A stretch of 14,584 bases of DNA, from contig JBGTFQ010000196.1 in assembly GCA_041747155.1 (NCBI GenBank), positions 1 to 14,584 of the forward strand, given 5' to 3'. Positions within the stretch are counted from its first letter, which is position 1. Each line of letters starts with the position of its first letter. The position numbers and the translations under genes were made by a program. The stretch comes from JACDDK01 sp041747155. GTDB lineage: Bacteria; Actinomycetota; Rubrobacteria; Rubrobacterales; Rubrobacteraceae. Below the pieces are notes generated by a model, which did no database searches, was not told where the DNA came from, and saw only the letters and a program-made list of their open reading frames with translations. Shown here piece by piece: positions 1-7,912 of the stretch.

Positions 1-1
1 G

Positions 2-412
2 CTCGCTCAATTGCGAGGCGTCATTGCACGTGACGTATATCAAGCTAAAGAACCGGAAAACCCAGGATTTCGGCCCGAGCTTGCCAAAGGAAGCTACGAC
101 GAAATCGGCACGGCGCTATTGGCACGACTGGAATCTATAAGGGACCAAATCACAAATATCGACCCCTCGACATGGCTACAAGAGTTCGAGGCCACGTGCG
201 AAGCGCGAGATAACGAGCTACGTGACCAGTGGCGAGAAAAGTGGAGCATCCAAGCCGATGGTAAGCGTGTGCTTCATGATGTTTTCCGACAGGTTGGCCC
301 TACGTGTAGTTTTCTGGACTTCAAGCGCCGTATTGCAGAAACGATGCTGAGCAACAAGACCGGAACTTGGCGTGTAGTAGACAACATTTTGAGCGTAGCC
401 CTAATGCGGTAG
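2..412 (+). CDS. 3' end of an unrecognised protein (partial at window edge)
   Basis: The frame is open from the left edge with no stop before TAG at 410-412. A TTG at position 11 could be a start, but no Shine-Dalgarno sequence precedes it and the frame continues upstream (Leu-Ala-Gln), so this is most likely the C-terminal ~136 residues of a longer gene. The visible part is charged, soluble and probably helical, with several Trp residues (WLQEFE, QWREKW, TWRVVD), two cysteines and no membrane segment. I do not recognise the family. Codons ending in A or T are commoner than in the genes to the right, which could mean an accessory or transferred gene. No function is proposed. Confidence 0.5.
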   Translation, partial: LAQLRGVIARDVYQAKEPENPGFRPELAKGSYDEIGTALLARLESIRDQITNIDPSTWLQEFEATCEARDNELRDQWREKWSIQADGKRVLHDVFRQVGPTCSFLDFKRRIAETMLSNKTGTWRVVDNILSVALMR

Positions 413-498
413 ACGAGAGCAGCGGCGTCCAATTTTCTAGTAGCTCATCGTTGAAGCGTATTCTTGAAGCTTTCTCGATGAGGAATTGAATAAGCTTC

Positions 499-542
499 GG
501 TTCAGAAATTTTGAACCTTGAGACATTAGACTGGCAATCTAA
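499..542. other. Two small hairpins in the gap before nadE
   Basis: Two perfect inverted repeats lie close together: GGTTCA/TGAACC (499-504 with 512-517, 7-nt loop) and TTAGA/TCTAA (526-530 with 538-542, 7-nt loop). No T-tract follows either one, so they are not convincing intrinsic terminators. They could still form the 3' structure of the upstream transcript. Otherwise the 413-610 gap shows nothing I can name. Confidence 0.3.
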
Positions 543-610
543 AGGCATGTGCAGGCTGGAAACAGTATCTGATGATCTCACGGAGCATGCACGAGTGTAC
601 GTATCATCGA

Positions 611-638
611 TTCATGGAACCCGCCAGCGCGGTATATT
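611..638 (+). promoter_or_regulatory. Leaderless-type promoter of nadE
   Basis: TATATT at 633-638 matches the -10 consensus at five of six positions and ends exactly six bases before the ATG at 645. With normal -10 to start-site spacing, transcription would begin at or next to the ATG. The possible -35, TTCATG (611-616, 16-bp spacer), is weak. No ribosome-binding sequence precedes the start, which fits a leaderless transcript. The same layout recurs at 4319 and 12311. Confidence 0.55.
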
Positions 639-644
639 GTGCGC

Positions 645-2366
645 ATGAGGGTCGCGCTAGCCCAGATCAACACTACCGTCGGAGATATTCCGGGCAACGT
701 CGAACGTATGTCCAAAGCTTTGACGCAAGCCATCGATGCCGGCGCGGACCTCGTGGCTTTCCCGGAGTTGACGATCACCGGCTATCCCCCCGAAGACCTC
801 CTCATGCGCCCAAACTTTATCGAGGAGAACCTGAAAGCCCTCGAAGATTTCGCTAAGACCGTCCCAGAGGACATAGCCTGCGCCGTGGGATTCGTGGACC
901 TTGATGGAGATCTCTTTAACTCCCTGGCCGTGGTCTCGGGCGGCGAAGTGCTGCACCGCTACCACAAACGCTACCTGCCAAACTACGGTGTCTTCGACGA
1001 GAACCGCTACTTCCGCGAAGGCGTCGGTGCTCCGATGGCCCGCGTGAACGGCTCGCTGGTGGGCATGAGCGTCTGCGAAGATATCTGGTATCCGGGTGGC
1101 CCGGCTCGGGAGCAGGCTCTCGGTGGCGCGGGAGTTCTGCTGAACATCTCCGCCTCGCCGTATCACCGTCGCAAAGGCGCGTTTCGGGAGCGGATGCTTG
1201 GTGTGCGAGCCTCGGACTACGGGTGCTACGTCGTCTTCTGCAACCTCGTGGGCGGTCAGGACGAGTTAGTCTTCGACGGAAGCTCCGCTGCATTCGACCC
1301 GGAGGGCCGTCTTCTCGCCCGAGCCAAACCCTTCGAAGAGGATCTACTCGTCGTTGACCTGCAACCCTCCGAAGCCCTGATACAACGCCTCCACGACCCC
1401 CGCCCCCGTAAAGAGAACCCCGAGACCCCGCCGCTCGTGGTGGAATTGCCGAACCTCCCGACCCGGAAGCCCGAAGCGCCCGTCGAACCACGAGTCGAGC
1501 CGTATCCGTCCGAAGAAGGAGAAGTTCTCGAAGCTCTGGTTCTGGGGCTTGGGGACTACTTCAGGAAGAACGGTTTCTCGCGAGCCGTGCTCGGTCTCTC
1601 CGGCGGCATAGACTCGGCTTTGGCGGCAGCGGTCGCCGTAAAAGCGCTCGGGCCGGAGAACGTTACGGGGGTCTTGATGCCGAGCCGGTACACCTCCGAT
1701 CTCTCGAACACTGACGCGGCGGCGCTTGCCAAAAACCTCGGCATAGATACTCAGGCCATCCCCATAGGACCGGCCTTTGATGCTTACGCGGAGATGATGC
1801 AGGACGCTTTCGCGGGGATGCCCGAGGATGTTACGGAGGAGAACCTTCAGAGCCGTATCCGAGGGAACATTTTGATGGCATTGTCCAACAAGTTTGGTTG
1901 GATCGTTCTTAGCACCGGCAACAAAAGCGAGATGAGCGTCGGCTACTCCACACTCTACGGCGACTCCGCCGGTGGTTTTGCGGTCATAAAAGACGTTCCC
2001 AAAAACCTCGTATACCGTGTATCGCGCTACTTCAACGAGGTCATGGGCCGCGAGTTGATCCCGCAGTCCATATTGGACAAAGAACCTTCAGCCGAATTGC
2101 GTGACGACCAGCGCGATACAGATTCCTTGCCGCCTTACGATGTCCTGGATCCCATCTTAGAAGCGTACATAGAGGAAGATAAAGGGATAGCTCAGATCGT
2201 CGCCGCCGGTTACGACGAGGACGATGTGCGCCGGATAATAGGGTTGGTGGATCGGGCCGAGTACAAGCGTCGGCAGGTTCCCATCGGGATCAAGGTGACC
2301 GGGCGGGCTTTTGGGCGGGATCGCCGGATGCCGATCACCAACCGCTATACGGAGCGCAAGGATTAG
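645..2366 (+). CDS. nadE: Glutamine-dependent NAD+ synthetase
   Basis: Catalyses the last step of NAD biosynthesis: deamido-NAD is adenylated with ATP and amidated with ammonia released from glutamine. The 573-residue protein has both domains. The N-terminal nitrilase-type glutaminase shows the Glu-Lys-Cys triad: E41 (in FPELTITGYPPEDL), K108 (in HKRYLPNYGVFDE) and C144 (in MSVCEDIWYPGG). The C-terminal synthetase domain has the ATP pyrophosphatase loop SGGIDS at 319-324, then STGNKSEMSVGYSTLYGD and KEPSAELRDDQRD, all typical of the family. Length fits two-domain bacterial NadE. I chose ATG 645 over the in-frame GTG at 639 because the family starts MRVALAQ and a -10 box ends six bases upstream. 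It stands alone, convergent with the exporter genes to its right. Confidence 0.95.
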   Translation: MRVALAQINTTVGDIPGNVERMSKALTQAIDAGADLVAFPELTITGYPPEDLLMRPNFIEENLKALEDFAKTVPEDIACAVGFVDLDGDLFNSLAVVSGGEVLHRYHKRYLPNYGVFDENRYFREGVGAPMARVNGSLVGMSVCEDIWYPGGPAREQALGGAGVLLNISASPYHRRKGAFRERMLGVRASDYGCYVVFCNLVGGQDELVFDGSSAAFDPEGRLLARAKPFEEDLLVVDLQPSEALIQRLHDPRPRKENPETPPLVVELPNLPTRKPEAPVEPRVEPYPSEEGEVLEALVLGLGDYFRKNGFSRAVLGLSGGIDSALAAAVAVKALGPENVTGVLMPSRYTSDLSNTDAAALAKNLGIDTQAIPIGPAFDAYAEMMQDAFAGMPEDVTEENLQSRIRGNILMALSNKFGWIVLSTGNKSEMSVGYSTLYGDSAGGFAVIKDVPKNLVYRVSRYFNEVMGRELIPQSILDKEPSAELRDDQRDTDSLPPYDVLDPILEAYIEEDKGIAQIVAAGYDEDDVRRIIGLVDRAEYKRRQVPIGIKVTGRAFGRDRRMPITNRYTERKD

Positions 2367-2388
2367 AGCGAGAGGAATCCTCGTCTTC

Positions 2389-2402
2389 TAGAGCGATCTC
2401 TA
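2389..2402. terminator. Weak hairpin between convergent genes
   Basis: TAGAG/CTCTA (2389-2393 with 2398-2402, 4-nt loop CGAT) lies between nadE and the convergent permease gene. The stem is only 5 bp and has no clear T-run on either strand, so a terminator role is only suggested by position. Confidence 0.2.
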
Positions 2403-2405
2403 AAT

Positions 2406-3269
2406 TCAGACAACGTCCCGGCGCATAAAGAGGGCGGAGATCAGGACAAAGACCGCTACGTAGACTAGAAGCCCGAGCACACCTCGCTCGGCATCGACAA
2501 GGGCTTCGGGTATTCCAAAACCTTCTGGCACAGTGGATCCGAAGTAGCTCGTGACCCCAAAGGTGTTCTCGCCCAAAGTAGCCTTCCGAAGGCTCTCGAA
2601 CGTGTCGCTCTCAATGGGAAGCGCGGCGACGGTGTTCTCGATGATAAGCGCCCACGCCAGTCCCAGCCCTATGGCGAGAGCCGTACCTCTAAACACGGTT
2701 GCCAGAGCGAAGCCCATCAACGCCCACACAGCAAAGACGAGCATCCCCGCTCCCAGTCCCCGCAGCAACTCCCCGACTGCCGGCCACTCCACCGCCGCGT
2801 CCTCGAAGCCCGCCACGACAAAACTCGCCAGAGCGGCCCCGCAGAGTCCCAGCACCACGAAGAGGAGTAGCGCCACCGACAGTGCCAGCAATTTGCCGAA
2901 CAGTACCGCAAGCTTTCCAGGACGTTGGCTCAGGATAGTTTTCATCGTCCCCCAGCCGTACTCGCTACCGGCCACCAGAGCGCCCAGTATAAGCACGATA
3001 GCCGCTCCAATCCCAAAGAAGCCACCACCGAACATGTTCTGCAGCAGGCTCTCCGGCATCAGGGCTTCTATCTGCGACTGGTTGAAGTCCTCTTGCTGGG
3101 CTTGAGCCTCCTTGGGGATGTCGTCGGGAGGTGGGGGAGCGTTTGCTACAAACGAGTAGGTCAGCACGTATCCGAACAACATCACCACGGTCACCCATAC
3201 GAGACCCAGAACCCACGTCGCGGGACGTTTGCGGAGCTTGAGAATCTCTGCCCGAAAGCTCGCCAACAT
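2406..3269 (-). CDS. ABC-2 type transporter permease
   Basis: Membrane subunit of an ABC exporter, 287 residues. A short basic cytoplasmic N-terminus (EILKLRKRPATW) leads into TM1 (~18-40). A Pro-rich extracytoplasmic loop with PPPPDD follows (~43-80), then five more hydrophobic stretches (~84-101, 121-147, 165-190, 193-213, 263-281) and a final RRDVV. The motif GSEYGWGTMKTILSQRP after TM2 is characteristic of ABC-2 permeases of the BcrB/NatB-like group. The start ATG overlaps the stop of the ATPase gene as TAATG, so the two are translationally coupled and should form one transporter. The substrate cannot be told from sequence; lipid-active peptides or other hydrophobic compounds are usual in this group. 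Confidence 0.88.
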   Translation of the reverse strand: MLASFRAEILKLRKRPATWVLGLVWVTVVMLFGYVLTYSFVANAPPPPDDIPKEAQAQQEDFNQSQIEALMPESLLQNMFGGGFFGIGAAIVLILGALVAGSEYGWGTMKTILSQRPGKLAVLFGKLLALSVALLLFVVLGLCGAALASFVVAGFEDAAVEWPAVGELLRGLGAGMLVFAVWALMGFALATVFRGTALAIGLGLAWALIIENTVAALPIESDTFESLRKATLGENTFGVTSYFGSTVPEGFGIPEALVDAERGVLGLLVYVAVFVLISALFMRRDVV

Positions 3270-4186
3270 TAGACCGTCTCCCCGCCGGTAAGTTCCAAAA
3301 ACACTTCTTCCAAGGATTGTTCGGAGGGGCGTATCTCACTAACCCGCAACCCCGCCGAGACTAACTTTGCGTTGATCTCCGCCGCCCGTCCGGGGTCTAT
3401 CGTGAGCCTCAGCATCCCATCCGTCTCCTTTACTTCTTCGACTCCCGATAGTCGTTTGGCTATCTCGTGGGCATCTTTCAAAGGTTCCGCTCGCACTAGT
3501 AGACCTTCGCGGCCTCGCAATTCCGAGACGGTTCCTTGCGCCACGAGTTCGCCCTTCTGGATCACTCCTACACGGTCGCAGATTTGTTCGACTTCGCCCA
3601 GAAGGTGACTGGAGAGCAACACTGTACGCTCGCCGGTTCCGAGGGTCCGGATCAAACGCCGCATATCCGCCATGCCTTTCGGGTCCAAGCCATTCGTCGG
3701 CTCGTCCAGGATCAGCAATTCGGGATCTTTCAAGAGTGCCGCCGCCACTCCGAGCCGCTGCTTCATCCCGAGTGAATACTTCCGAAATTTATCCTTAGCA
3801 CGTTCGGAGAGCTCGACCTGATCCAGAACCTCTTCTATCCGATCCTTGCCCACGCCGGAGTACCGGGCCATCACGCGCAAGTTGTCCCGACCGGAGAGAT
3901 ACGGATAAAATGCGGGCGACTCGACCAGAGCCCCCACCCGTTCCAGACTCTCCGGCGTGCCAGGGGAATCCCCGATCACCGTAGCCTCTCCGCTGCTAGG
4001 ACGAATGAGCCCGAGCAACATACGCAGGGTCGTGGTCTTGCCCGCGCCGTTGGGACCGAGGAAGCCGTAGACCTCGCCCCGCCGGACGGTCAAGTTCAAG
4101 TCGCTAACCGCTGTGAGCGACCCATAGCGTTTGGTCAGACCTCGGGTCTCCACAAGCGAGGATCGCCCGTTACCGGCATCTTCCAT
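3269..4186 (-). CDS. ABC transporter ATP-binding protein, BcrA-like
   Basis: ATPase subunit partnering the permease downstream. Numbered from the chosen start: Walker A GPNGAGKTT at 44-52, an E in place of Q at the Q-loop (ESPAFYPYLSG from 89, usual in bacitracin-exporter-like ATPases), signature YSLGMKQRL at 137-145, Walker B LLILDEP at 157-163, and the H-loop SSHLLGEVEQICDR. A C-terminal extension ends in SLEEVFLELTGG, common in this subfamily. Two ATGs compete. The first (A at 4192) sits directly against the GGGAG ribosome site, while the second (A at 4186) has the proper 6-base spacing, so I chose 4186 (305 aa). Function: ATP-driven export by the 2406-3269 pair. Confidence 0.92.
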   Translation of the reverse strand: MEDAGNGRSSLVETRGLTKRYGSLTAVSDLNLTVRRGEVYGFLGPNGAGKTTTLRMLLGLIRPSSGEATVIGDSPGTPESLERVGALVESPAFYPYLSGRDNLRVMARYSGVGKDRIEEVLDQVELSERAKDKFRKYSLGMKQRLGVAAALLKDPELLILDEPTNGLDPKGMADMRRLIRTLGTGERTVLLSSHLLGEVEQICDRVGVIQKGELVAQGTVSELRGREGLLVRAEPLKDAHEIAKRLSGVEEVKETDGMLRLTIDPGRAAEINAKLVSAGLRVSEIRPSEQSLEEVFLELTGGETV

Positions 4187-4231
4187 CGACATCTCCCTCA
4201 GTCGGTCCTACTCCGACATTCCTCGAACCTA

Positions 4232-4260
4232 ATGGTAGAAGCCTTCCGTGCATCTGTCTA
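4232..4260 (-). promoter_or_regulatory. Promoter of the first ABC exporter operon
   Basis: Read on the minus strand: -35 TAGACA (4260-4255), a 17-bp spacer, and -10 TACCAT (4237-4232). Five of six and four of six bases match the consensus. It leaves a leader of roughly 40 nt that carries the GGGAG site before the ATPase start. It is divergent from the DUF2007 promoter. Confidence 0.55.
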
Positions 4261-4297
4261 CGACGGTTTGGCGTATATGTTTCTGTTGCGGGTGAAC

Positions 4298-4324
4298 TTG
4301 GCAGTCGTCGCGCTCCGGTATAAT
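4298..4324 (+). promoter_or_regulatory. Leaderless-type promoter with perfect TATAAT
   Basis: TTGGCA (4298-4303), a 15-bp spacer, then a perfect -10 TATAAT (4319-4324). The ATG at 4331 follows after exactly six bases, so the message probably starts at or next to the start codon. This box decides the start of the downstream small gene and excludes the longer in-frame reading that would begin at 4232. Confidence 0.7.
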
Positions 4325-4330
4325 CTGTCG

Positions 4331-4558
4331 ATGCACGGTTGGGTAAAAGTCGGCAACGCCCCTAACGAGTCGATGGCCTTGATGATGGAAGGGCTGCTTC
4401 GCGGCGCGGATATTCCAGTCTTGATCCGTCGCCCAACAGGCTTTGATGCCCCGGACTTTCTTGGCGGCGGCCCGAGAGAGTTGCTAGTACCCGAAGACGC
4501 TATGCTCGAAGCCCGCCAAATCCTCGAAGACACCACCGGAGTCGGTACACCCTTCTAA
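4331..4558 (+). CDS. DUF2007-like small protein
   Basis: A 75-residue soluble protein. Its pattern (WVKVGNAPNESMALMMEGLL, then GADIPVLIRR, then GGPRELLVPEDAMLEARQIL) matches what I know of DUF2007, a small alpha/beta ferredoxin-like domain often annotated as a putative signal-transducing protein with no established biochemical role. The frame stays open back to 4232, but the perfect -10 at 4319-4324 and the family's usual N-terminus place the start at ATG 4331. No ribosome-binding site precedes it, consistent with leaderless translation. It converges on the histidine kinase gene. Function unknown. Confidence 0.8.
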   Translation: MHGWVKVGNAPNESMALMMEGLLRGADIPVLIRRPTGFDAPDFLGGGPRELLVPEDAMLEARQILEDTTGVGTPF

Positions 4559-4573
4559 GGCGACGGAGCTACG

Positions 4574-6178
4574 TCAACCCTTGTCGAAACGGAGTTGAAT
4601 ACAAGCGCCGCGTCCGGGAGTGGAGATCACATCGAGCTTAGCCCCAACTTCCCCGGCTCTCTGGCGCATGTACGCGAGCCCCATTCCAGGTGGCGGATTC
4701 GCTGCGTCGAATCCCCGCCCATCGTCTCGTACCCTCAATATTAGCGTCCGACCGACGCGCCGCGACTCAAGGCGCATGTTGCGGGCATGAGCGTGCTTGG
4801 CAACGTTCCAGAACGCCTCGACCACAACCCGATACACAACCGCTACCTCGGCGACGCTGAGGGTGTCCAATGGAGCCTGAAAGTCTTCGTGGGTAGCAAC
4901 GCCGAAGTATTGCTCGAACTTATCCAGGCGGTTGCTGAGGTGTTCGGTGATGCTCGGGCTACCTTCGCTCTGGAAAGCCCGAAGTTCGTCGTAGGGCTGG
5001 GAGACTTTGTACTCAGCCTCCCGCGAGGCCGCGAGTGTTCGCCCGAGCATCTCGCGTACCCGGTCCCGCTCGCCGCGCCGGTCGGCTTCGAGCGCGGCGT
5101 CCGCCGACAGTGCTATCCCGTGGATGCTCTGCTTTACGGTGTCGTGCATCTCCAGCAAGACCCGGCCTTGCTCGATTTTTCGAGTAGCTGCTTCCTGTTC
5201 GGCACTCAAACGCCGGGTTACGAAGGAGACGAGTGCCACGCGCAATCCGAGATACAACAGGAGAGTTGCGGCGCCCACCAGAACATAGCCCGGAGGTGGG
5301 GGACGCAACGCGCACCAGGCCAGCAGGATCACGAAATGCAGCGGCGGCGAGAGAGGGCCGAACCAGAACGCAAAGATCCGCCACGGACTGATACGTGGGG
5401 TAGCCGTCGCGGCGGCTGTTTGGATCGGGCTCGGCCATAATGCGGAACTCCCGATTAAGACTACCCCCAGAGCCCAGGCCATGTAAGGTATTCCTCCGAA
5501 CTCATACGCTCCGCTGGCTCCCGCATCCAGGTAGAGTGTATCCGCCACTAGAAACGCCATAAATCCAGCTGCCAGAAGTTTCGCCGTCGCAGACCCTCCA
5601 GATGCCGATATCAGCACGAGCGCGAGAAACAGCAACGCCGCGTCGAAAACAATCCACAGGAGAATCGCCGATAGTGATAGAGAGGCGGACTCTCCATCCG
5701 CCAGGAAAAACCATGCCAGCGTCCCCGAGGAGAGCATGACCGCCAGAGTGTCCAATGTCGTGACACCGGCAATCTCCGAAACTATCGTTCTAACCAGCGA
5801 CAGCGACCCAGCAGCGAAGAGTAGGTAGGAGATCAAGTATGCTGCCTGTTGAAAAGAAAAAACCGGCCCAAACTCGTTAGAGGTTCGAGAGACGGACCAA
5901 CCGAGATCCCCGACTATCGTAAACGCCAGTCCCGCAGCCAGGAGAGCCCAGATCAGACGCTCGCGCCTCGTGGACTCCCGGACTGCCCGTGTCAGCAACA
6001 CGAGTGCGAAGACTGCCGACAACAAGTATCCGACACCCATCACAAGACCGCGACCCGTGGAGCCCGCCGAAAACGTGAACGCCGAAATACCCACGACCGC
6101 CCACGTCGCCAGAGCCGAGATCAGCACGACACGAGGGTCTCGAATCCCCCACGAGTTCAAAACATCAGAGACTTGCAC
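4574..6178 (-). CDS. Membrane histidine kinase, NarL/HisKA_3 type, orphan
   Basis: Sensor kinase of 534 residues. The first ~310 residues hold about eight or nine hydrophobic segments with no recognisable sensor domain, so the signal may be sensed in the membrane. A linker follows, then the HisKA_3-type phosphoacceptor box LLEMHDTVKQ with His345. The ATPase domain is complete: N-box with E454 and N458 (AFWNVAKHAHA), G1 box DDGRGFD at ~485-491, G2 box GMGLAYM at ~498-504, and a final GRGACIQLRF. I chose GTG 6178 because GGAGG lies seven bases upstream; the longer reading from an ATG at 6241 would encode unlikely residues and run through the promoter. No response regulator lies next to it in this window, unlike most kinases of this class. 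Confidence 0.88.
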   Translation of the reverse strand: MQVSDVLNSWGIRDPRVVLISALATWAVVGISAFTFSAGSTGRGLVMGVGYLLSAVFALVLLTRAVRESTRRERLIWALLAAGLAFTIVGDLGWSVSRTSNEFGPVFSFQQAAYLISYLLFAAGSLSLVRTIVSEIAGVTTLDTLAVMLSSGTLAWFFLADGESASLSLSAILLWIVFDAALLFLALVLISASGGSATAKLLAAGFMAFLVADTLYLDAGASGAYEFGGIPYMAWALGVVLIGSSALWPSPIQTAAATATPRISPWRIFAFWFGPLSPPLHFVILLAWCALRPPPPGYVLVGAATLLLYLGLRVALVSFVTRRLSAEQEAATRKIEQGRVLLEMHDTVKQSIHGIALSADAALEADRRGERDRVREMLGRTLAASREAEYKVSQPYDELRAFQSEGSPSITEHLSNRLDKFEQYFGVATHEDFQAPLDTLSVAEVAVVYRVVVEAFWNVAKHAHARNMRLESRRVGRTLILRVRDDGRGFDAANPPPGMGLAYMRQRAGEVGAKLDVISTPGRGACIQLRFDKG

Positions 6179-6208
6179 CGGCCAACCTCCAGAGTCCAAC
6201 CTTCCAAC

Positions 6209-6236
6209 ATCGTAACAGACCGGGACCTTCCAACAA
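6209..6236 (-). promoter_or_regulatory. Likely promoter of the histidine kinase
   Basis: Minus strand: TTGTTG (6236-6231), a 16-bp spacer, then TACGAT (6214-6209). It sits about 30 bases before the GTG start at 6178 and leaves room for the GGAGG site. The match is moderate. It overlaps the short divergent region shared with the aldo/keto reductase, for which I found no equally good promoter. Confidence 0.4.
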
Positions 6237-6303
6237 AACATTCCACAACCGGTCTCGTTGTAAACTTATGGCTGGAAGGGATTTCATACGGAAGGAGAAT
6301 TAC

Positions 6304-7293
6304 GTGCGACAGCGCAAACTCGGCGGCGAAGGACTGACCGTCTCCGAACTCGGTCTCGGGTGCATGGGCATGAGCGAGTTCTACGGAACAACCGACGAAG
6401 ATGAATCCATCGCCACGATCCAGCACGCCATCGACCTCGGCGTGACCTTTATAGACACCGCGGACATGTACGGCCCGTTCACCAACGAGAAGCTCGTCGG
6501 CAAGGCCATCGCCGACCGGCGCGACGAAGTCCAACTCGCCACCAAGTTCGGCAACGTCCGCGGCGAAGACGGTAGCTTCCAGGGTGTCAGCGGCAAACCC
6601 GAATACGTCCGTGAATGCTGCGACGCTTCGCTCGCACGCCTCGGGGTGGATCACATAGACCTCTACTATCAACACCGCGTTGATCCCGAAACCCCGATCG
6701 AGGAGACCGTCGGGGCGATGGCCGAACTGGTCGAAGCCGGAAAAGTTCGCTACCTCGGCCTCTCAGAAGCCGGAGCCGGGACTATTCGCAAGGCCCACGC
6801 CACCCATCCCATAAGCGCGTTGCAGTCCGAATACTCGCTCTTTACCCGGGATGTGGAGGATGAAATACTGCCGCTGCTTCGGGAGCTAAATATAGGTTTC
6901 GTACCGTACAGTCCGCTCGGGCGGGGCTTTCTGACCGGACGATTCAAGAGCATCGACGACATGCCCGAAGACGATACCCGCAGTGCTCGATTCCCGCGCT
7001 TCGCCGAAGAGAACTTCATGAACAACGTCGCTCTCGCGGACAAGATACGTGAGATCTCCGACGACAAAAACGTAACGCCGGGACAACTAGCCCTAGCCTG
7101 GCTTCTGGCTCAAAGAGAAGACATCGTACCCATCCCCGGAACCAAGCGCCGCAAGTACCTCGAAGAGAACGCCGGAGCCTCGGACGTAACGCTTACCGAG
7201 GAAGACCTGCGACGAATAGAGGAAGCCATGCCCCGTGGAGCCGCGTCCGGTGAGCGATACACCGAGGAGATGATGCGAGCTGTGGGACGATAG
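6304..7293 (+). CDS. Aldo/keto reductase
   Basis: NAD(P)H-dependent reductase of carbonyl compounds with a TIM-barrel fold, 329 residues. The catalytic tetrad is visible: D51 and Y56 (FIDTADMYG), K81 (LATKFGN) and H124 (YYQHRVDP). The nucleotide-binding end shows IPIPGTKRRKYLEENAGA. The N-terminus LGLGCMGMSEFYG places it with the YakC/AKR13-like group of bacterial enzymes. AAGGAG six bases before GTG 6304 fixes the start; the ATG at 6268 would add 12 residues without support. The natural substrate is unknown; aldehydes from lipid or sugar damage are plausible. Its stop codon overlaps the ribosome site of the AhpD-like gene, so the two form an operon. Confidence 0.92.
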   Translation: MRQRKLGGEGLTVSELGLGCMGMSEFYGTTDEDESIATIQHAIDLGVTFIDTADMYGPFTNEKLVGKAIADRRDEVQLATKFGNVRGEDGSFQGVSGKPEYVRECCDASLARLGVDHIDLYYQHRVDPETPIEETVGAMAELVEAGKVRYLGLSEAGAGTIRKAHATHPISALQSEYSLFTRDVEDEILPLLRELNIGFVPYSPLGRGFLTGRFKSIDDMPEDDTRSARFPRFAEENFMNNVALADKIREISDDKNVTPGQLALAWLLAQREDIVPIPGTKRRKYLEENAGASDVTLTEEDLRRIEEAMPRGAASGERYTEEMMRAVGR

Positions 7294-7303
7294 GAGGATC
7301 AAG

Positions 7304-7903
7304 ATGACCGACGTGGAGCATATTTCGGGCAAGGGATCGGCGGTTCCGGTTAGCTGGTTTCCGGTGCCGGAGGAGACGGACCTACCGGAAGGCTTGCAGG
7401 GACTTTTCAGGAAGGCGCGGGAGAGCGTTGGGTTCGTGCCAAACGTGTTTCGGGCGTACAGTTTTCGGCCCGAGAGGTTGTCGGCGTGGTTCGGGCACTA
7501 CAAGCAACTGCACGAGCCGACGGAGAACCTAGACGCGGCGGAGCGGGAGATGATCGCCGTAGCCGTCTCCATGGAGAATGGTTGTCTCTACTGCCTGGTC
7601 GCCCACGGAGCCGCCCTGCGCGAAGCTCTCGGCGACCCCATAATGGCCGACCGCATAACGCTCGACTACAGACGTGCGGGCCTCGACGAGCGTTGCGCCG
7701 CCATCCTCGACTACGCTGTCAAGGTGACCAACGAGCCATTGGACTGCACGCCCGACGATCTCGAACGTTTGAAGAGCTTCGGTCTAACCGAAGAAGAAGT
7801 TTGGGATATTGTAGAGATCTCGAGTATGTACAATTTCACCAACCGCATGTCGTTGGCTTGCGGCATGATCCCAAACGAGGAATACCACGCTCTCTTTCGT
7901 TAG
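7304..7903 (+). CDS. AhpD-like peroxidase-related protein (CMD family)
   Basis: A 199-residue protein of the carboxymuconolactone decarboxylase/AhpD superfamily. The redox site is NGCLYCLVAHGAAL: C94, C97 and H101 form CxxCxxxH, and E82 in AEREMIAVAV is in the place of the AhpD proton-relay glutamate. The length and the N-terminal FVPNVFRAYSFRPE region match what is usually called the peroxidase-related-enzyme subgroup. A disulfide-relay or peroxide-reducing role is expected but not proven. AGGAGG lies six bases before ATG 7304 and overlaps the stop of the aldo/keto reductase, indicating cotranscription. It converges on the small membrane protein gene. Confidence 0.9.
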   Translation: MTDVEHISGKGSAVPVSWFPVPEETDLPEGLQGLFRKARESVGFVPNVFRAYSFRPERLSAWFGHYKQLHEPTENLDAAEREMIAVAVSMENGCLYCLVAHGAALREALGDPIMADRITLDYRRAGLDERCAAILDYAVKVTNEPLDCTPDDLERLKSFGLTEEEVWDIVEISSMYNFTNRMSLACGMIPNEEYHALFR

Positions 7904-7912
7904 TACCCTGGC

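Noticed and set aside
526..542. tRNA-like anticodon stem-loop (TTAGA, 7-nt loop, TCTAA)
   Set aside because: No D-arm, TPsiC arm or acceptor stem can be made around it on either strand; it is a plain small hairpin.
4232..4330. N-terminal extension of the DUF2007 gene from ATG 4232
   Set aside because: It would read through a perfect -10 box and the divergent exporter promoter, and it adds residues without family resemblance.
4787..5440. 217-codon open frame on the plus strand opposite the histidine kinase
   Set aside because: It lies across the kinase's core motifs on the other strand. It shows no domain signal and no ribosome site, so it is a GC-driven shadow.
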